A DNA stretch of 42,580 nucleotides from IMG/VR virus record IMGVR_UViG_3300027841_000055, positions 1-42,580 of that record. One strand, 5' to 3'. A model generated the notes under the pieces. It searched no databases. It saw nothing but the letters and a program-made list of their open reading frames with translations, and was not told the DNA's origin. Below are positions 21,351 to 29,580 of this stretch, piece after piece. A program made the position numbers and the translations under genes. Origin of the DNA: a virus. Position 1 is the stretch's first letter. Every line of letters begins with the position of its first letter.

Positions 21351-22016
21351 ATGGAGCTTTTGCTTCGCGAGCCATTGCCGGCTGAATACGATCCAACCGA
21401 GTTTATTCATTGGTTTGAACGCTCCTCGCGTTTGAAAAGCCCGGCCGTAGGGGACAACCTTATTGAGCAGGGATTTATCAAGGCGTGCGCGGGCACTGGA
21501 ATGAATCCATTTGTGATTGCAATAATTGCATCCGTCCGAACGAAATGGTTTGTGGGCATCACCAGCGAAACTGATATTTTTGGGTTCGGGTTCGGCGGCT
21601 CGATCCGGGATCAGGCAATAAATGCAATGCCTCGATTCGCAGAATTTTTGACGGTTGAATCCCTGCCGGTATTGACGGAAGCGCAAAAATGGCAGGTGAC
21701 TGAGCTTTACAGAAAATTTGTGGAGTACGCCGAGCGCTTCCCCGAGGGGCCGGCCCCAATGCCTGAGCCCCCGCCGCCGCCTCCCCCGCCTCGGCCGGTG
21801 CCGACTCCCGTTGAACGGCCGAAGCCAACGCCGATCCCGCTTCCACCGCCAGCGGTTGAACCGAAAAAACCGTTTCCCTGGAAGGGGACGATTAGTGTTG
21901 TCCTTGCTATCATGGGAGCAGCAGGTTGGGCCGTAAAAATGTTTGCACCGGGTTGGGTTGGTCCGATCTGGGATTTTATTTTGGCAATTCTCAAGGCCAT
22001 TCCCGGCCTCGTTTGA
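21351..22016 (+). CDS. Membrane-anchored protein with proline-rich linker, 221 aa
   Basis: Not assigned. Residues 1-130 are a helical domain (HWFERSSRLKSPAVGDNLIE, KACAGTGMNPFVIAIIASVR) faintly like lysozyme or glucosaminidase folds, but without the expected catalytic Glu. Residues 131-176 are a long proline-rich linker. Residues 180-199 (ISVVLAIMGAAGWAVKMF) and about 202-221 (WDFILAILKAIPGLV) are hydrophobic and probably membrane-inserting. This is odd for a gene placed between neck and sheath genes in a tail operon. It could act at the cell envelope during infection or be a holin-like or superinfection protein. ATG 21351 follows a GGGG tract. Confidence 0.7.
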   Translation: MELLLREPLPAEYDPTEFIHWFERSSRLKSPAVGDNLIEQGFIKACAGTGMNPFVIAIIASVRTKWFVGITSETDIFGFGFGGSIRDQAINAMPRFAEFLTVESLPVLTEAQKWQVTELYRKFVEYAERFPEGPAPMPEPPPPPPPPRPVPTPVERPKPTPIPLPPPAVEPKKPFPWKGTISVVLAIMGAAGWAVKMFAPGWVGPIWDFILAILKAIPGLV

Positions 22017-22037
22017 GTGAACCGAAGGGAGAATTTT

Positions 22038-23339
22038 ATGGGTATTTCAAATGTAGTGGACGTGCAGATCACGAGGGCAACACGGGTAGTCACTCAAGCG
22101 GGCTTTGGCACGATGCTCATTGCCGGCACGAATGGGACTTTCCCTGAGCGAATCCGTTTCTATACCGATATTGACGGCGTAGCGGATGATTTCGCAACGT
22201 CCGACGCCGAATATAAGGCAGCGTCTGCAGCGTTTTCTCAGACTCCGAGCCCCACGAGGATCGCCATTGGCCGCCTCGATGCCAATACGCCGGCAGAGTA
22301 CGTTCTCGATTTCAACCAAGACATGGCAGGTGCCGACTCGGTTTCTGTCACGGTCAATGGGACGGTCTGCACGGCGACTACATACGCCGCGCTCAAAACC
22401 GCAATCGAAGCCGTTGACGGAGTGGCATCGGCGACGCTGGTGGGAACCCCGACTTTCACGATCACCATTCTCGCGGAAGCCGACCGCACTTTGACGGTGT
22501 CCACCCTGGCGATCACATCGGTTGTGGGCCTAACGGGAATTCTTACGAATCCTACCCCTGGCGTGACCGTGCAGGACGGCCTCACCGAAATTCAGGCCGA
22601 ATCCGACGACTGGTATGCACTGGTGCTAACCGCTAAGACTTTTGCTATTCAATTCGAGGCCGCCCTGTGGATTGAAGCGCGCCGAAAGATCTTTGTGGCC
22701 CGGTCTTCCGATGCCAATATTCTGGTTGGAAGCGCAACAAGCGACATCGCTTATGTGCTCAAAAACGCGGGACACGACCGCACGGCAGTCATTTACCACG
22801 CCCCCGTTACCGATGATTATATCGACGCGGCCATTCTCGGGAAAATGCTTCCCGAAGATCCTGGCTCGGCCACATTCAAATTCAAAACCCTCGCGGCCGT
22901 TTCTGCCGATGTGCTCACCGCTTCCCAGGAAACTGCAGCGCTCGCCAAGAATGCCAACAACTATCAAACCGTTGGCGGCGTCAATATGTTTGCCGAGGGC
23001 AAGGTTGCCTCGGGTGAATTTATCGACATCATTATTGGCGTCGATTGGCTTGAAGCGCGGATTCAGGAGCGGGTGTTTTCGAAGCTGGTGAATGCCAAGA
23101 AGGTGCCATACACCGATGCCGGCGCTGGCATTATCGAGAATGAAGTGCGCGCCCAATTGACTGAGGGTGTGCGCGTTGGCCTTCTGGCTGCCGATCCTGA
23201 ATTCACGGTGACGGTTCCAAAGGTTGCCGACCAAAGCCCGACTGACAAGGGGAACCGCTATATGCCGGGCATTTCATTCGATGCCCCATTGGCTGGTGCC
23301 GTGCATAAAACTCGAATCACTGGAACGGTTTCTATCTAA
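22038..23339 (+). CDS. Contractile tail sheath protein (DUF3383-like)
   Basis: A 433-residue sheath subunit. It opens MGISNVVDVQITRATRVVTQ and AGFGTMLIAGTNGTFPERIR, typical for DUF3383, and continues with AVIYHAPVTDDYIDAAILGK and the conserved C-terminal IIGVDWLEARIQERVFSKLV and ENEVRAQLTEGVRVGLLAAD. An inserted domain (about residues 100-180, repeated VTVNGTVCTATTYAALK/VSTLAITS pattern) resembles the Ig-like insert also seen in the cement and baseplate J proteins. GAAGGGAG precedes ATG 22038. It shows that the phage is a myovirus. Confidence 0.9.
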   Translation: MGISNVVDVQITRATRVVTQAGFGTMLIAGTNGTFPERIRFYTDIDGVADDFATSDAEYKAASAAFSQTPSPTRIAIGRLDANTPAEYVLDFNQDMAGADSVSVTVNGTVCTATTYAALKTAIEAVDGVASATLVGTPTFTITILAEADRTLTVSTLAITSVVGLTGILTNPTPGVTVQDGLTEIQAESDDWYALVLTAKTFAIQFEAALWIEARRKIFVARSSDANILVGSATSDIAYVLKNAGHDRTAVIYHAPVTDDYIDAAILGKMLPEDPGSATFKFKTLAAVSADVLTASQETAALAKNANNYQTVGGVNMFAEGKVASGEFIDIIIGVDWLEARIQERVFSKLVNAKKVPYTDAGAGIIENEVRAQLTEGVRVGLLAADPEFTVTVPKVADQSPTDKGNRYMPGISFDAPLAGAVHKTRITGTVSI

Positions 23340-23354
23340 GAAAGGGTGTGAAAA

Positions 23355-23777
23355 ATGGCCGCAAAGACTTATGATCCTTCTCAGGTTGCCATCATTGTAG
23401 GCGGTTTTCAGGTGACTGGTTTCGCCGATGGCACGTTTCTGACGGTTGAGCGCAATGCCGACAATTTCGCCCTGTATATCGGCACCGATGGCGAGGGAAC
23501 CCGCGCCAAGTCAAACAACAAAAGCGGGCGAATGACTTTCACTCTGGCACAATCTTCCGATGCCAACGCTTTTTTGTCGGCCCTCGTGACTGCCGATGAG
23601 CTTTCAAACTCGGGCATTGTTCCCGTGCTGGTAAAGGATAACTCGGGTTCCTCGCTTTATTCTGCAGAAACCGCTTGGATCGTGAAACACCCCCCTGCAG
23701 AATTCGGGCGGGAAATCGGCACCAGGGAATGGATTCTTGAAACTGACAACCTCGCCGTGTTCACTGGCGGAAACTGA
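23355..23777 (+). CDS. Tail tube protein (DUF3277-like)
   Basis: A 140-residue tube subunit through which DNA passes. It carries YDPSQVAIIVGGFQVTGFAD, FLTVERNADNFALYIGTDGE and SGRMTFTLAQSSDANAFLSA, the classical pattern of DUF3277 tube proteins. It follows the sheath by 15 nt. Hydrophobic beta strands dominate. Confidence 0.88.
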   Translation: MAAKTYDPSQVAIIVGGFQVTGFADGTFLTVERNADNFALYIGTDGEGTRAKSNNKSGRMTFTLAQSSDANAFLSALVTADELSNSGIVPVLVKDNSGSSLYSAETAWIVKHPPAEFGREIGTREWILETDNLAVFTGGN

Positions 23778-23815
23778 TACAACGCCTCCCCGAATGGGGT
23801 TTGTGGAGACATAAC

Positions 23816-23843
23816 GGCGGGGCCTTCGCGGTTCCCGCCTTTT
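23816..23843 (+). terminator. Terminator-like hairpin after the tube gene
   Basis: GGCGGG (23816-23821) pairs with CCCGCC (23834-23839) and is followed by TTTT. A smaller CCCC-gaat-GGGG hairpin lies just upstream, near 23788-23799. Together they would partly separate abundant sheath/tube mRNA from the chaperone and tape measure genes. Confidence 0.5.
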
Positions 23844-23857
23844 CATTGGAGACACAT

Positions 23858-24262
23858 ATGCAGCACACACAAGAGAAAATTATCGACAATGTGAAATACA
23901 CCACGACACAATTCCCGGCCACGAAAGGCATCAAGATGATGCATCGGCTGGGCAAGTTTATTTCTAACCCCATTGCCAAACTCGCCGGCATGGTCAAGCC
24001 CGGATCGAAGGCCCTTGATTCCGAGGTGAGCGCCGAGGTTTTGGGCCAGGCCGTGCAGGCATTTTTCGAGTCATGCGATGAGGCGACCCTTGAATTGACC
24101 GTCAAGGAATTGCTCACGTCCACAACCAGGGACGGCAAGCCTATCGTTTTCGACATGGATTTTTGTGGGCAAATGGGGCATCTGTTCAAAGTTTTGGCGT
24201 TCGTCCTTGAGGTGAATTTCAAGGATTTTTTCTCAGGCATCGCCGCCCTCAAAAAATCATAG
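23858..24262 (+). CDS. Tail assembly chaperone, short form
   Basis: A 134-residue protein placed between tube and tape measure, the position of lambda gpG and Mu-like chaperones that wrap the tape measure. It has FPATKGIKMMHRLGKFISNP and later EATLELTVKELLTSTTRDGK. ATG 23858 follows GGAG. Its last codons, AAA AAA TCA TAG, form a slippery run, and the -1 frame continues for 69 more residues to 24465 (separate entry). Confidence 0.85.
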   Translation: MQHTQEKIIDNVKYTTTQFPATKGIKMMHRLGKFISNPIAKLAGMVKPGSKALDSEVSAEVLGQAVQAFFESCDEATLELTVKELLTSTTRDGKPIVFDMDFCGQMGHLFKVLAFVLEVNFKDFFSGIAALKKS

Positions 24263-24465
24263 GTGACGGCTGTTACCAGCCGGGCCGGGCCAATGTAGAA
24301 TGGGCGGTGTGGCGGGTGGTTTTGGCCGGTGCCGGCAGTTTGAGGGATATTGAAAGCCATTGGAGCATTGACGATCTGGCGGACGCAAACGAAGCGCTAG
24401 ACATTCGGGACGAGGCCGAGGACGCAGCGCGAAAAAGACAAGAACGCGCAAGCAAAACGAGGTGA
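23858..24465 (+). CDS. Tail assembly chaperone, -1 frameshift long form
   Basis: Ribosomes slipping -1 on C-AAA-AAA (24250-24256) avoid the TAG at 24260 and read IIGDGCYQPGRANVEWAVWR and on to KRQERASKTR, stopping at TGA 24463-24465. This gives 202 residues, matching the G/G-T pattern of many tailed phages. A 6-bp hairpin CGGCTG-TTAC-CAGCCG (24267-24282) lies 10 nt after the slippery site and could stimulate the slip. The extension has no start codon or ribosome site of its own. It ends 3 nt before the tape measure ATG. Confidence 0.8.
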
Positions 24466-24468
24466 TAA

Positions 24469-26499
24469 ATGGCCACAGTTCGGGAATTGGTTGTCAGTTT
24501 TGGTTTCGATGTGGACGATGCCCCGCTACAAAAAATGGAGCGGGGACTTGAGGAAATCAAAACCGGATTGCTTGCCATTGGCGCGGCGGCAGTAGGTGCG
24601 GCGGCGAGCCTTTTTGGGATTGCGAAAAGCACAGCTGACGCTGCCGCTGCCATAAAAAACACCTCAATTGCTCTCGGCGTCAACTATGACTCCCTGCAGC
24701 GCTTAGGGTACGCCGCTCAAATGAGTGGGGCCAGCCAGGAAATGCTGGCCGATGGCTTGCGCTTTTTGTCTCGTGCTGCCATGGATACCGCCGATTCAAA
24801 CTCGGAAGCGTCAAAGGCGTTTCGGGCGCTCGGGATTTCCGCCAGGGACGCAAGCGGCAAGCTACGAGCCCCCGATGCATTGCTCGTGTCCATGGCCGAC
24901 GCTTTCAAAAAGCTACCGCCAGGGGCCGAAAAGAGCGCCATGGCAATGCAGTTTTTTGGCCGCTCGGGCAATCAACTGGTGCAATTTCTGAACCAGGGAT
25001 CGGACGGAATAAGAGCGCTCGGGGCCGAGGCCGAATCGCTCGGGTTCATCATGGACGAGGCAGCCGTTGAGGCGGGGGCCGCTTTTAACGATGAGCTTGA
25101 TAGGCTTTCAGGCGTGGCGAAAGGCATCGCGCGAAGCATCGGCACGGGACTCATTCCCGTTATAATGGATCTCATGGTGGCCGTCCGGCAATGGATTTTG
25201 TCTAACAGGGAAATTCTGAAATCAAGAATTCAAGCATTTGTCGAAGTGTTGAGCAAATTCCTGCAGCAATTATGGCGCGTGTCCATGGCTGTTTGGCAGG
25301 TATTCCGCGCGCTGGTGATCGCCATTGACTCGGTTGCGAAATCGGTGGGCGGGTTTACAACCGTGTTATCCGTCCTTGCCGGCGTTATGGGACTCTTCGC
25401 CCTCGGGCGTTTGGGCATGGCAATTTTCGACGTGGCGAAGGGTTTCATTGCCATTGGGCGCGCGGCCGTTATGGCCTGGCGCTCGGCATTGCTCGGGCCA
25501 GTTTTGATTGGGGCCGCCATCGTAGCGGCGTTTTTGGTGATCGAAGATTTCATCGCATTCCTTGACGGCCGCCCCTCGGTGTTGGGTTTCCTTCTTAAAA
25601 ACAAGGATCAGATTCTCGAAAAACTTTTTCGTTGGTTCGAACGCGCGAAAGAGATCGGATACAAAGCCATCCGCGCCCTCACCGTGGGCTTCCTCGAATT
25701 ATTTGGCATTCCTCGCCAGGAAGCCGAGCGGGCGTTTGACTCGTTTGCTAATGCCGTTGATGGAGCGGTAGATCTCGCAATCGCCGCATTGGTGCCGCTG
25801 GGAGAGTTTCTTTTGGCCGGTATAGGGCAAGCGCTTGACGGGCTCATTTTGCTCGCTCAGGGCGTGGCTGAGGCGTTTGTGGCCATCGCCACAGATCCCC
25901 GCCAGGCGCTCACGGATTTCGCTGCAACAATAGGCGATGTGGTCAGGGGAGCCTTTCTTTCGCTCTTTGATGTGGCGGTCGCCCTCAAGGATCGGCTCAT
26001 GGGGGCGCTCGCTGGAATTGGGGAGGCGATCCTTGGGGCGTTTTCCAAAATCAAGGATGTGCTCGCGGGCGCGGTGCAAGCCGTGGCCGATTCATTTTTG
26101 AGCATGCTCGGGGCCATCGGGGAGAAAATCCGGGGGGCCATAATCGATCCCGTGAAGGGTGCCGTTGCGGACGCTTTCGGTTTCCTTCGGGGGAAATTCG
26201 GAACCCTCGCGGCCCGCCTCGGGATCGATCTCGGCTCGCCCGAGGCCGACGCGCAAACAGCGCTCGCTCAGGTTGCCAGCGTTGCGAGCTCGCCCTTCCC
26301 TGGAATCACACCGGCCGCCACGGTCGGCCCCTCCCCTGCAGGCGGGGCGGTGACAATGGAGTCAACGATCAACGTGACCGTTCCCCCCGGTACCGACGCG
26401 GCGGGAGTGGGCGAAGCGGTGCGGCAGGCAGCGGCCGAGGAATTCCAAAAAATCCTGCGACCGGCAGCGCGGGCCACGGTTCCCGGCGTATTCTATTAG
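24469..26499 (+). CDS. Tail tape measure protein
   Basis: A 676-residue protein that sets tail length and is ejected during infection. The N-terminus (ELVVSFGFDVDDAPLQKMER) is typical of tape measures that start with a small domain before a long helical rod. Early domain strings are SIALGVNYDSLQRLGYAAQM and FGRSGNQLVQFLNQGSDGIR. Several hydrophobic segments follow (about residues 300-330 and 335-365, VLSVLAGVMGLFALGRLGMA and LLGPVLIGAAIVAAFLVIED), suited to membrane passage. The size predicts a tail of roughly 100 nm by the usual 1.5 angstrom per residue rule. Confidence 0.92.
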   Translation: MATVRELVVSFGFDVDDAPLQKMERGLEEIKTGLLAIGAAAVGAAASLFGIAKSTADAAAAIKNTSIALGVNYDSLQRLGYAAQMSGASQEMLADGLRFLSRAAMDTADSNSEASKAFRALGISARDASGKLRAPDALLVSMADAFKKLPPGAEKSAMAMQFFGRSGNQLVQFLNQGSDGIRALGAEAESLGFIMDEAAVEAGAAFNDELDRLSGVAKGIARSIGTGLIPVIMDLMVAVRQWILSNREILKSRIQAFVEVLSKFLQQLWRVSMAVWQVFRALVIAIDSVAKSVGGFTTVLSVLAGVMGLFALGRLGMAIFDVAKGFIAIGRAAVMAWRSALLGPVLIGAAIVAAFLVIEDFIAFLDGRPSVLGFLLKNKDQILEKLFRWFERAKEIGYKAIRALTVGFLELFGIPRQEAERAFDSFANAVDGAVDLAIAALVPLGEFLLAGIGQALDGLILLAQGVAEAFVAIATDPRQALTDFAATIGDVVRGAFLSLFDVAVALKDRLMGALAGIGEAILGAFSKIKDVLAGAVQAVADSFLSMLGAIGEKIRGAIIDPVKGAVADAFGFLRGKFGTLAARLGIDLGSPEADAQTALAQVASVASSPFPGITPAATVGPSPAGGAVTMESTINVTVPPGTDAAGVGEAVRQAAAEEFQKILRPAARATVPGVFY

Positions 26500-26510
26500 A
26501 GGGGTGAGCG

Positions 26511-27077
26511 ATGAGCCTTTTGAGCCTAGTCTATGGCACGAAAAGAAAACTGCAGATCGCAACAATCGAGGTTGACGTTGCGATCACTGAAAGCCACGAA
26601 ACCGACTGTGATGTGACCGAGAATCCCGTTGAGGACGGGGCGAATATCACCGATCATGTTCAGGTGAAACCCGCGAAACTGACAATCGAAGGGTTGGTTT
26701 CCGACACTCCAATCAAATTCCTGCAGGGCTTGCGAAGTCTGTTTGATGATAACCGGAGCCGCAAAACATATGAGGAATTGCTCGCCATTCAGCAAGCCAG
26801 GGAACCAATAAGTGTGATCACTGGCCTGAAGCAATACGAGAATATGATCCTCAAAACCCTAACCATTCCTCGCTCGGTTGACACTGGCCGGGCGCTTCGA
26901 TTCAGCGCTCTATTTCAGGAAGTGCGAATTGTGGAAAGCCGAACTATTGCCATTAGCTCAGATCCACAGTTTCAAAACAAATCTTCGCTCGGAAAAGCGA
27001 GTCCCCAGACACCCGCGCAAAAGGTGCAAACGGACTCGGGATCACTTCTCTCACGCTTAACCGGGTTGAGGGGTTAA
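26511..27077 (+). CDS. Baseplate protein, Dit-like N-terminal type
   Basis: A 188-residue protein. AITESHETDCDVTENPVEDG followed by ANITDHVQVKPAKLTIEGLV is the signature of Dit-like baseplate/tail proteins in contractile phages, which sit at the tube end. The C-terminal 40 residues are flexible and Ser/Gln-rich. It begins the baseplate set behind the tape measure. Confidence 0.83.
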   Translation: MSLLSLVYGTKRKLQIATIEVDVAITESHETDCDVTENPVEDGANITDHVQVKPAKLTIEGLVSDTPIKFLQGLRSLFDDNRSRKTYEELLAIQQAREPISVITGLKQYENMILKTLTIPRSVDTGRALRFSALFQEVRIVESRTIAISSDPQFQNKSSLGKASPQTPAQKVQTDSGSLLSRLTGLRG

Positions 27078-27078
27078 C

Positions 27079-27402
27079 ATGGCCACGATACAAATCCCGC
27101 TCAGAAATGATCTCGACGCTTTTGATTTCAATGTGGCACTTGAGGGTCGCACCTTCAATTTCGAGGTGCAATGGAACACCCGCGCGGAGCAATGGAGTCT
27201 GATAGTCCGCAATGACTCTCAGGTTGAACTAGTGGGCGGCGTTCCCCTGGTTGTCAATTCAGATCTTCTCGGGCGATTTGTCAATGTTGCCCTCCCTCCC
27301 GGCGTGCTCATTTTGTTCGACACTTCTGGACTCAATGCAGAGTGTGCAAAGGCGGATCTCGGAGTGCGGTGTGTCATGCTATATCAGGAGTCGGAAGCAT
27401 GA
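27079..27402 (+). CDS. Baseplate plug protein (Pam3 gp18-like)
   Basis: A 107-residue small beta protein. IQIPLRNDLDAFDFNVALEG and FNFEVQWNTRAEQWSLIVRN and GGVPLVVNSDLLGRF match the baseplate plug family described for cyanophage Pam3 (W-N-x-R...W-x-L pattern). It closes the tube lumen near the hub. Its stop overlaps the hub gene start (ATGA). Confidence 0.78.
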   Translation: MATIQIPLRNDLDAFDFNVALEGRTFNFEVQWNTRAEQWSLIVRNDSQVELVGGVPLVVNSDLLGRFVNVALPPGVLILFDTSGLNAECAKADLGVRCVMLYQESEA

Positions 27403-28244
27403 GGCAATACATACGGGCGTGCCGGCTTCGAATCGGCTCAACTGGCATGCTAGAAAAAGAGTATCTTGGTTTTCGCGTTACCTTCAAGGTGGAAAAAAAC
27501 CTTGAATCAAACCCAAACACGGCGGCCATTTCCATCTACAATTTGAGCGACACTTCCCGCGCGAGAATTGAAATGAAGGATGCCATTTGTTCCCTTGATG
27601 TAGGGTACGGCGATGAGTTCGAACAGATCTTTTTTGGAACGATTGCGAAGGCATTCACCAAAAAGGTAGGGCCGGATCTCATAACAGAAATCGAATGTGG
27701 GGACGGGGAAAAGGCATACCAGCAAGCGAAAATAGATCTCTCATTTCCTCCCGGCGCAACCATTCAGCAAGTATTGGATAAGGTGACTGCCAGCATGCGC
27801 GAAGTCACGAGCGGCGGTGTCACCTCGGTAAAAACCTTCCTTCTCAATCAATTCAAATCATTCGGCACGGGCGCGGTTTTTTCTGGATCTGCGAAGGACA
27901 CGCTTGACTCCCTCACAAAAAGCGTTGGCCTTGAGTGGTCAATTCAGGATGGTGAAATCCAATTCCTGGAAACAAATACCGGCACGCAGGAAGAGCAATT
28001 TGTGGTCAATTCAAACACTGGCCTGATCGGATCGCCAGGAAAAATCAAGGCGGCGGCGGCCTCGGGCGACACCAACGGGATCACTTTTGATATGTTACTG
28101 CAGCCGAAACTCAGGCCGGGCCGACTCATTCAAATCGAGTCAGCGAATATTGCGGGAACCTACCGCGTGACTAAAATCAGTCACGAGGGAGACAATTTCG
28201 GTGGCACTTGGCTTACAAAATGTGAGGGGTATCTGCCGCAATGA
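27399..28244 (+). CDS. Baseplate hub protein (gp27/gpD-like)
   Basis: A 281-residue hub that joins the tube to the spike. It has LGFRVTFKVEKNLESNPNTA and AAISIYNLSDTSRARIE near the start, GDGEKAYQQAKIDLSFPPGA in the middle, and the C-terminal LLQPKLRPGRLIQIESANI plus TYRVTKISHEGDNFGGTW, all common to phage hub proteins. ATG 27399 is chosen for the 4-nt overlap with the plug stop. It overlaps the spike gene by 4 nt. Confidence 0.85.
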   Translation: MRQYIRACRLRIGSTGMLEKEYLGFRVTFKVEKNLESNPNTAAISIYNLSDTSRARIEMKDAICSLDVGYGDEFEQIFFGTIAKAFTKKVGPDLITEIECGDGEKAYQQAKIDLSFPPGATIQQVLDKVTASMREVTSGGVTSVKTFLLNQFKSFGTGAVFSGSAKDTLDSLTKSVGLEWSIQDGEIQFLETNTGTQEEQFVVNSNTGLIGSPGKIKAAAASGDTNGITFDMLLQPKLRPGRLIQIESANIAGTYRVTKISHEGDNFGGTWLTKCEGYLPQ

Positions 28245-28987
28245 CAACGGAAAACCCGACACTTCAGGCACTTCTGAAAAACGCAATCGAGGCGCGCTTA
28301 ACCGATCTACATGTGGCACTACCCGGCATTGTGCAAACCTATGACGCGGCGAAACAGACGGCCGACGTTCAACCAGCGCTACAAAAAAAGTACGCCGATA
28401 GCGCGGTGACAAATCTCCCCCTCATTTCCAACGTGCCGGTCTGCTTCCCGCGCTCGGGCGTGGGTTTCCTGCACTTCCCTTTGAAGCGTGGCGATCAGGT
28501 TTTGCTCGTGTTTGTCGAACGCAGTGTTGATATTTTCCGGCAGCGTGGCGGCGTGGTTGATCCGGATGATTTCCGAAAGCATCATTTGTCAGATGCCATT
28601 GCCCTCCCTGGATTCTATCCGGACGCTGGCGCATTCGCTGGTGTGGACGGGCAAGCGGATCTGGTGAACGGTGCCGCAAAATTGACGCTCAAGGAAAGCG
28701 GGGAAATTCTCATGGGCGGGGCAACCAGCACGCCCGCCGAGAACGTGGTGCTAGGCAAAATCCTGCAGCAATACCTCAAGGATATTCACACACAATTGGC
28801 CGCAATCCTTGACGTGCTCATTGCAGGCGATCATGTGATTGTCACCTCGCCCGGCAATCCTACGGCCCCGAATCCAGCCAAGGCATTGCTTTTGACCAAC
28901 GCGAAGGTAGCGCTTGAAGCACTCAAGGCCAGTCCCATTAGTGACAGCGGGATTCTGTCTGATATTCTATTCACAGAAAAGGGGTGA
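28241..28987 (+). CDS. Baseplate spike / puncturing protein (gp138-N / gpV-like)
   Basis: A 248-residue protein. The N-terminal OB-like part has LPGIVQTYDAAKQTADVQPA, PLISNVPVCFPRSGVGFLHF and PLKRGDQVLLVFVERSVDIF, the pattern of gp138-type spikes. The short repeat region (GAAKLTLKESGEILMGGA) forms a beta-helix-like tip. A helical C-terminus follows. It pierces the outer membrane in the contracted tail. Confidence 0.84.
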   Translation: MTTENPTLQALLKNAIEARLTDLHVALPGIVQTYDAAKQTADVQPALQKKYADSAVTNLPLISNVPVCFPRSGVGFLHFPLKRGDQVLLVFVERSVDIFRQRGGVVDPDDFRKHHLSDAIALPGFYPDAGAFAGVDGQADLVNGAAKLTLKESGEILMGGATSTPAENVVLGKILQQYLKDIHTQLAAILDVLIAGDHVIVTSPGNPTAPNPAKALLLTNAKVALEALKASPISDSGILSDILFTEKG

Positions 28988-28991
28988 GAAA

Positions 28992-29213
28992 ATGGCAATG
29001 ACGGGCGCTGGCCTTTTTGCAGCGGTCAAAACGAAACTCGGGACGGCCCAAGACAGTGCCATTCAGGAGGCCGCTTTGAAGCCCATTTGTGAGGCGATCG
29101 TTGAATACATCACGGGGAATGCAGCGGTGAGCGTATCGGTTCCCGCCGCAGGAATTCTAGCGCCGAACGGGCCATGTACGGGCTCGGCTTCGGGCACCGG
29201 CACCGTGGCTTAG
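28992..29213 (+). CDS. Small baseplate-associated protein, 73 aa
   Basis: The sequence starts MAMTGAGLFAAVKTKLGTAQ and ends with VSVSVPAAGILAPNGPCTGS plus a Gly/Thr-rich tail. Small proteins of this form regularly stand between spike and gp25-like genes in related phages. Exact role unknown. ATG 28992 follows GGGGTGAG. Confidence 0.65.
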   Translation: MAMTGAGLFAAVKTKLGTAQDSAIQEAALKPICEAIVEYITGNAAVSVSVPAAGILAPNGPCTGSASGTGTVA

Positions 29214-29221
29214 GAGGGCGC

Positions 29222-29578
29222 ATGGATCTGAAACTGGATTCTGTCACAAAAGATATTCAGATTGTGGACGGCGAGCCCGCTTTGACATCGGGAATTGACG
29301 CCATTCGCCAGCATTTACAAATGAGACTGAGCACATTTCGCGGAGAGTGGTTTATTGATCCCACGGTTGGCGTGCCATATTTTGACGATGTGTTCAAGAA
29401 AAACCCGGATCTCACGATCCTGAACGCTGTATTTACAAAGGCAATACTCGACACTCCGGGGGTGCTTTCTTTAAATACACTTTCATTTGACCTTCAGACA
29501 GACCGATCTCTTGTGGTCACATTCCAGGCGACCACTACCGACGGCGTGTTGTCGTATTCTGGCCTGGTGGGAGTTTAA
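29222..29578 (+). CDS. Baseplate wedge protein, gp25/gpW-like
   Basis: A 118-residue gp25-like protein that nucleates the sheath at the baseplate. LKLDSVTKDIQIVDGEPALT, AIRQHLQMRLSTFRGEWFID and PTVGVPYFDDVF are hallmark strings. Start at 29222 with GGAGG upstream. Followed by baseplate J. Confidence 0.88.
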   Translation: MDLKLDSVTKDIQIVDGEPALTSGIDAIRQHLQMRLSTFRGEWFIDPTVGVPYFDDVFKKNPDLTILNAVFTKAILDTPGVLSLNTLSFDLQTDRSLVVTFQATTTDGVLSYSGLVGV

Positions 29579-29580
29579 GC

